DNA from: Chrysochromulina parva | Taxonomy: Eukaryota > Haptophyta > Prymnesiales > Chrysochromulinaceae | Length of the DNA stretch: 30,695 bases | Direction: 5' to 3' | Assembly (NCBI GenBank): GCA_002887195.1 | Contig: PJAB01000287.1 | Location: forward strand, 1 to 30,695 | In this document: positions 26,820 to 30,695 of the stretch, piece by piece | Layout: every line of letters starts with the position of its first letter | How positions within the stretch are numbered: the first letter of the stretch is position 1 | Position numbers and translations under genes: made by a program | The notes under the pieces: model-generated | The model's input: only the letters and a program-made list of their open reading frames with translations | Databases searched by the model: none | Told to the model about the DNA's origin: nothing

Positions 26820-28457
26820 CTACTTGACCTTGCGTGTCACGGCGATGACTCTGACGATCTTGAATTTGTGTTCTCCAGAGCTGGTCCAATTGAGCACGCG
26901 CACCTCGAGCGAGCAAAAGGTGGTGATCGTCGCTTGGAAGTCGAACCTCTGGAAAATGGACGCCCGGCCTCCGTTCGAGGGATCGCGCAGGTGGGCGTCG
27001 ATCACCTGATCGTCGCACGAGCACCCAGCTATGCAGCGGACCACGGCTGCGCCCATGTGCTCGTACGAGACAAGATGGACCAAGCCGATAGTGGCGAGCT
27101 CGGCCGTGCCGCTCAGGAATCCCGCTCTCACAGTGAAGTAGAGTGTTGCATCCGGTCGGAACGCGACGAGCCCCGGTTTGACACTTCGGCTCGTCCCCAG
27201 CGACGAATAACAAAAAATCCAGACGGGCGATTCGGGATCGCTGCCACTGACGTATGGGCACATGCGGCTCTCGTCATGATGGGAGCAGGCGGGCGTCGAC
27301 GCCACAAAGGTTGCTTGGTTGTACATCATATCCAAAACGGCAAGCGGCTGCCGATGCATTGGTCGCATGCCTCCTCTGATTTCGCCTTTTGCAATGTGAT
27401 CTAATGGGCAGTAGGCAGTGTGCCAGGTGAGACATGGGGCGCTTCGCACCGCTCTCGATTTCGCCAGCGTGTTCTCCTTGAACTTCATCTTGCCAAACTC
27501 GTAGCACGCTGCCCGCTCCACGCTGGTGTTGGACACCGTCGGATCCAATGAAGCTGGCAGAGGTGTGCGACGGCGCACGAACATCGGCGGAGGAGGAGCA
27601 GATGCAGCATCGGCGGCTCGCTGGGCGGCTCCCTGGAGCCACTGTACAAGCATGTCTGCCACATACTCTGTGCCGAGCGTGCCTGTGTTGGGATGGAGGC
27701 AGTCAGCGGCGATCTCAGTCAGGCTGAACCCCGGTCGCCCAGAGTGCGCGTTTGGCTCGAGGGCGCGGCGCATTGAGATGCAGGCCTCGCCATAGTGCAG
27801 ACACAGGCGGTCGATGTGCCTCTCGATGAGCGCCCACGACTCACGCGGGTGACTCACACCGTACTTCACACGCTGCAGCTGACTCCTTCTGGTCCGCGTG
27901 CCATTAATGAGAGCGCAGCGTTCCCGTTGCCATCTGTTGCGAGGCGTCAAATCAGACCAGAATGGCACCGTCAGGAATAGCAATGCCGGCGGCGGATCGA
28001 CGGATATGAGCCGGCGCACGAGCTGCTCAATTTGATTCGGATCCTGCCAGTGAGCCATCGAGCCGAGCTCGAGCACAACCAGGTCGAACTGGTGCGGCAA
28101 GAACGAAAACAGGCACGGGATCCACGCACTTATCGTCGTTGCGGGGACTGCGTTGTTGAAGAGCGTGTGCTGTGCGTTCGGCCACGTGGTGTTGATCCAT
28201 CCAAACCAGCGGACCAAGAAGCCCTTGTGCGGTGCTGACTCATTGCGCCACATCAGATTGGAACGCCGGGTGCCGTCGAAACGCATACAGTCCGAGCCAA
28301 GTTGTGAGATGCAACCACCGTTGATGGCCACACTGGCGCCAAGGACGACCACGCGCAAAGGGTGCCGCTGGTTGAGCCGCGCGACGATCTGATCTGCGCG
28401 TCCCGCCGAGAAAATGCCGCCTATTCGGCTTGGTGCATCAAGGGTGTGCGCGTACAT
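26820..28457 (-). CDS. SGNH-hydrolase-type protein with C-terminal beta-rich domain
   Basis: 545 residues from ATG 28457, single exon. The N-terminal half is an SGNH/GDSL-like hydrolase: IGGIFSAGRADQIVARLN leads to LRVVVLGASVAINGGC with nucleophile Ser42 (block I GAS instead of GDS). LVVLELGSMAHW holds the block III region and AADCLHPNTGTLG the D252-x2-H255 dyad of block V. Esterase or acetylhydrolase activity on a carbohydrate or lipid is expected. The C-terminal 200 residues form a separate Cys-containing domain (TIGLVHLVSYEHMGAAVV, CIAGCSCDDQVIDAH, SSGEHKFKIVRVIAV). I know this type from other algal SGNH proteins, where it resembles a carbohydrate-binding or accessory fold. No signal peptide is present at this Met, which is odd for such an enzyme; a first exon encoding one may lie upstream. 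Confidence 0.85.
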   Translation of the reverse strand: MYAHTLDAPSRIGGIFSAGRADQIVARLNQRHPLRVVVLGASVAINGGCISQLGSDCMRFDGTRRSNLMWRNESAPHKGFLVRWFGWINTTWPNAQHTLFNNAVPATTISAWIPCLFSFLPHQFDLVVLELGSMAHWQDPNQIEQLVRRLISVDPPPALLFLTVPFWSDLTPRNRWQRERCALINGTRTRRSQLQRVKYGVSHPRESWALIERHIDRLCLHYGEACISMRRALEPNAHSGRPGFSLTEIAADCLHPNTGTLGTEYVADMLVQWLQGAAQRAADAASAPPPPMFVRRRTPLPASLDPTVSNTSVERAACYEFGKMKFKENTLAKSRAVRSAPCLTWHTAYCPLDHIAKGEIRGGMRPMHRQPLAVLDMMYNQATFVASTPACSHHDESRMCPYVSGSDPESPVWIFCYSSLGTSRSVKPGLVAFRPDATLYFTVRAGFLSGTAELATIGLVHLVSYEHMGAAVVRCIAGCSCDDQVIDAHLRDPSNGGRASIFQRFDFQATITTFCSLEVRVLNWTSSGEHKFKIVRVIAVTRKVK

Positions 28458-28552
28458 GCGTCCCGCGAAACCAAGAACCTTTTTCTTTTTTCTGTTTCGG
28501 CAAAGATCGCGAGACGGTTTCAGTCTCGTTGAAAAACACCGGGAGTACCGGT

Positions 28553-28763
28553 AGCCGGGTCACACACGGGGCACACGGAACACACACACAAACCTCTCAA
28601 CCATCCCAACTCACCAACGCACCCTTCAGTATACCGGGTACAATTGTACTGTTCCGATATGAAGGGGGTCGTCTCCAGGGTCGTGCGTTGGTGGGTCTGG
28701 ATGGCTTATGTGCGCTTCGTTTGTGTGATCCGTGTGTCCGTGTGTCCCGTGTGTGTCCCGGCT
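28553..28763. repeat. MITE-like inverted-repeat element C
   Basis: The left arm 28553-28624 starts AGCCGGGTCACACACGGGGC and ends ACTCACCAACGCACCC. Its reverse complement matches the right arm 28680-28763 (GTGCGTTGGTG ... CCCGTGTGTGTCCCGGCT) with a few substitutions and indels. The roughly 55-bp centre includes GGGTACAATTGTACTG. Length, long terminal inverted repeats and lack of coding content fit a MITE. CCGATATGAAGG occurs in the centre and again right of the element (about 28655 and 28777). Confidence 0.75.
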
Positions 28764-28927
28764 CCCCCCTTTTTACCGATATGAAGGAATGAAGCATCCC
28801 CACCATCCACCGCGATTAAGCGATTCAGAGCCTGGTCACTAGCTTTAGCAGGGACCGGGATGTCGCGCTCACCAGGCTGCCTTTGTGTAGTTTGATGAAC
28901 CACAATCACCAACCTACGCGACCAAGT

Positions 28928-28949
28928 TTGAGAAAGGGTCAGTTGAATC
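28928..28949 (-). repeat. Dispersed motif B, copy 3 (inverted)
   Basis: Exact reverse complement of the 22-bp core GATTCAACTGACCCTTTCTC plus AA found at 2138 and 6453. It lies 39 bp upstream of the ATG of the right-edge gene. Confidence 0.8.
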
Positions 28950-28987
28950 AAGTTTACATTTGTCTACTTCTACTGTGAATAGCACCA

Positions 28988-30695
28988 ATGGCGTACAGCT
29001 TTCTCCTCGCGCTCTTGACGGTCTCCACTCGACTCGGTCCGCTCCCCGGCAAGGTTTCGACCCCAATGATCGGCTTGACCGGCGATAATGCCACTCAGGC
29101 CCGTCTTTCATCCCCGCAGCGCGACAACTCGTCGCTTGCTGCGGCAGCAGCCACGATAAGCAGCGGCGGTTTCACCGCCGACTTCATAGCCCATGGCACA
29201 CAGTGGACGCGTGAGGCTGCGATGGGGCGTCCGACTCACAACTGCTCTCTCGATGGCATGAAGCAAAGCCACTGGGCGAAGCCGCGTGCCACCGTGGGGT
29301 ATTTCATCGACCCGGCCATTCGATTCATCGAGGAGCTCGTGGCCTTCAAGGCGTTCAACCGCGACAAGGACGGCGCGCTCTCTATCCTCATAGTTCTGAA
29401 TAGGTTCCTCACTAATCCTCGCCTCTGGCTCTTCGTGGCTACCTCCGCCGTGCTTATGTTCATCATATCGTGCACCAAGCTCATCGCCAAGGCTGCCGAC
29501 CGTCCCAGCCCCCGGAGCAAAGGAAGCTGGCTGGGCTCTGCTGCAGTTGGTACGGGAGCGGCGGTTACCATCTCGAGGGAGCGGAAGAAGATGGGCACTT
29601 TTGACGTCAATGATTTCGACAAGCTTCACAACTTTGACGACACCCACGACGACACCAACCTCGACGATATCGACGACGCCATTGCAGAGGCGGCGCAAGC
29701 GGCTCAGGCAGCAACGGCGGTGGCGAAGCTGGCAAGGGAGCGACTTACGGGGATGATGCGTGTTCGAGGCGGCGGCTGCGCCGCAAGCAAGGAGGAACCG
29801 TCCGTTGGCTCGACGCAGCCCAATGCTTTGGACGACGTGGACGACACCAACCTCGACGACATCGACGTTGACTACGGCGACGCTGCGCGGCCCACCGTGA
29901 CCATTGGCGCTCCTTCCGAGGAGATGATTCGCGTCCTCTCGGGACTCGACGACCGGCTCGCCGACGCGCTCCGCGCCGGCGACATCAAGCTGCTGCGTGT
30001 CTCGTGGCTGCAGCGGCAGCGGCAGCTGCTGCAGCAGCCAAACGGGAGGAGGCTGAAGCGGCGGCAGGAGCTTGAGGCGCTGTTCCTCGCACCGGGGGAA
30101 AAATCGCCCTTCCTCTCGGCGGAGGAGGCCGTCGCGCTGCTCCGGCGCGGCACCCGCGGCGTGGGCGCGCTCACCCACGGCTGGCTGTCGCCCGGCGAGT
30201 GCGACCCGGACGGCGCACGCCTGGACATGGTGCTCGCCGCCCTCGACGAGCACCCGCACATTGAGGGCATCTTCTGGGACTACGCCTCGCTCTTCCAGAA
30301 CCTGCCCGACCGCGAGCGCACGCCCGACGAGAGGGCCGCCTTTGGTCGCGCGATCAAGGTCATGGCCGACGTGTATGCCTCCGCCGTCGGCACCACCGTG
30401 CTGCAGTCGCGCGAGATCCCGCGCCGGCCGAAGGCATTCGATGGTGCGTTGTGCCTCTTCGGGCTGAAGCCCACGATGGGCGAGGCTGCTGTCCGCACGA
30501 CGCTCGGCTGCTTCGGGACCATAGTCGCGTTCGAGCTGACGCGCAACCCGCCCGTCGTGCGCTTCGCGTCGCTCGAGGCGGCGCTCGCCGCCAAGCGCGC
30601 GGGGCCGTGGCCCGAGCTGTGCGACGGCGTCGACACGCTGTACAACGAGCGCCCGTACGACGAGCGCGGCTGGTGCGTCTTTGAGAACGCCGTGA
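28988..30695 (+). CDS. Membrane protein with DYxSLxQ/RGWCxFE module, runs off right edge (partial)
   Basis: The plus frame is open from ATG 28988 for 569 codons to the window end. The N-terminus (MAYSFLLALLTVSTRLG) looks like a signal peptide or anchor. A transmembrane segment lies at about 146-163 (LWLFVATSAVLMFIISC), preceded by a degenerate EF-hand-like loop (FNRDKDGALSILI, position 12 not Glu). After it come two Asp-rich repeats sharing DDTNLDDID, a basic helix (LQRQRQLLQQPNGRRLKRRQ), and from about residue 393 a globular module. That module runs GALTHGWLSPGECDPDG, IFWDYASLFQ, AFGRAIKVMADVYASAVGTT and YDERGWCVFENAV. This order (acidic W-x-P, DYxSLxQ, RGWCxFE) is familiar from large algal and oomycete families and recalls TIR-like or HET-like folds. 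I cannot assign a Pfam name. The C-terminus is missing. Confidence 0.8.
   Translation, partial: MAYSFLLALLTVSTRLGPLPGKVSTPMIGLTGDNATQARLSSPQRDNSSLAAAAATISSGGFTADFIAHGTQWTREAAMGRPTHNCSLDGMKQSHWAKPRATVGYFIDPAIRFIEELVAFKAFNRDKDGALSILIVLNRFLTNPRLWLFVATSAVLMFIISCTKLIAKAADRPSPRSKGSWLGSAAVGTGAAVTISRERKKMGTFDVNDFDKLHNFDDTHDDTNLDDIDDAIAEAAQAAQAATAVAKLARERLTGMMRVRGGGCAASKEEPSVGSTQPNALDDVDDTNLDDIDVDYGDAARPTVTIGAPSEEMIRVLSGLDDRLADALRAGDIKLLRVSWLQRQRQLLQQPNGRRLKRRQELEALFLAPGEKSPFLSAEEAVALLRRGTRGVGALTHGWLSPGECDPDGARLDMVLAALDEHPHIEGIFWDYASLFQNLPDRERTPDERAAFGRAIKVMADVYASAVGTTVLQSREIPRRPKAFDGALCLFGLKPTMGEAAVRTTLGCFGTIVAFELTRNPPVVRFASLEAALAAKRAGPWPELCDGVDTLYNERPYDERGWCVFENAV

Noticed and set aside
29108..30259. 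Long minus-strand open frame opposite the right-edge gene
   Set aside because: It is an antisense shadow in GC-rich DNA; the plus frame has the recognisable module, transmembrane segment and start.

Overview
The window is nuclear DNA of a GC-rich, gene-dense unicellular eukaryote. Several genes make this clear: an ISWI chromatin remodeller, an XRN2/Rat1-type nuclear exoribonuclease, a heterotrimeric G-protein beta-like WD40 protein and COMMD10. Four short GT-AG introns (83-120 bp) can be placed almost to the base because splicing restores conserved protein sequence. The GC-rich style, Ala/Gly/Arg-rich insertions, SGNH and hard-surface-type methyltransferase families and many lineage-specific proteins suggest a microalga, possibly a haptophyte. 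That assignment is inference; no marker gene in the window proves it.

Layout from left to right: (i) a minus-strand gene of unknown function that runs off the left edge (1-1269); (ii) about 1.4 kb of non-coding DNA full of short dispersed and inverted repeats (1270-2701); (iii) an LRR protein on plus (2702-4936); (iv) a two-exon HpcH/HpaI-type aldolase on minus (5366-6246); (v) a class I methyltransferase-like protein on plus (6794-7750); (vi) a 2-oxoglutarate/Fe(II) dioxygenase with an RS-like tail on minus (8615-10138); (vii) single-exon ISWI on plus (10522-13608); (viii) G-beta-like (14462-15499) and COMMD10 (15797 to about 16632), both on minus; (ix) a second methyltransferase with an unresolved 5' end on plus (about 17243-18208); (x) two-exon XRN2 on plus (18478-21367); (xi) a MORN-repeat/helical protein, an ankyrin/W-rich-repeat protein and an SGNH hydrolase, all on minus (21569-28457); (xii) a plus-strand membrane protein running off the right edge (28988-30695).

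The genes do not form an operon. Housekeeping genes of chromatin, RNA decay, signalling and endosomal traffic alternate with lineage-specific genes. Plausible functional clusters are the adjacent MORN and ankyrin scaffold proteins (cytoskeleton or membrane linked) and a scattered group that could act on surface carbohydrates (aldolase, two methyltransferases, SGNH hydrolase). The LRR protein and the right-edge membrane protein appear to share a divergent module (W-x-P-D-P-D/G, DYxSLxQ, RGWCxFE in the better copy), which may be a protist receptor or effector domain.

Intergenic DNA carries at least four short repeat families: GTCGGCCC hairpins, a 22-29 bp motif present three times, a 211-bp inverted-repeat (MITE-like) element, and a roughly 90-bp block that appears inserted into a relative of that element just upstream of ISWI. 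No tRNA, rRNA, CRISPR array or prokaryotic-type operon was seen.
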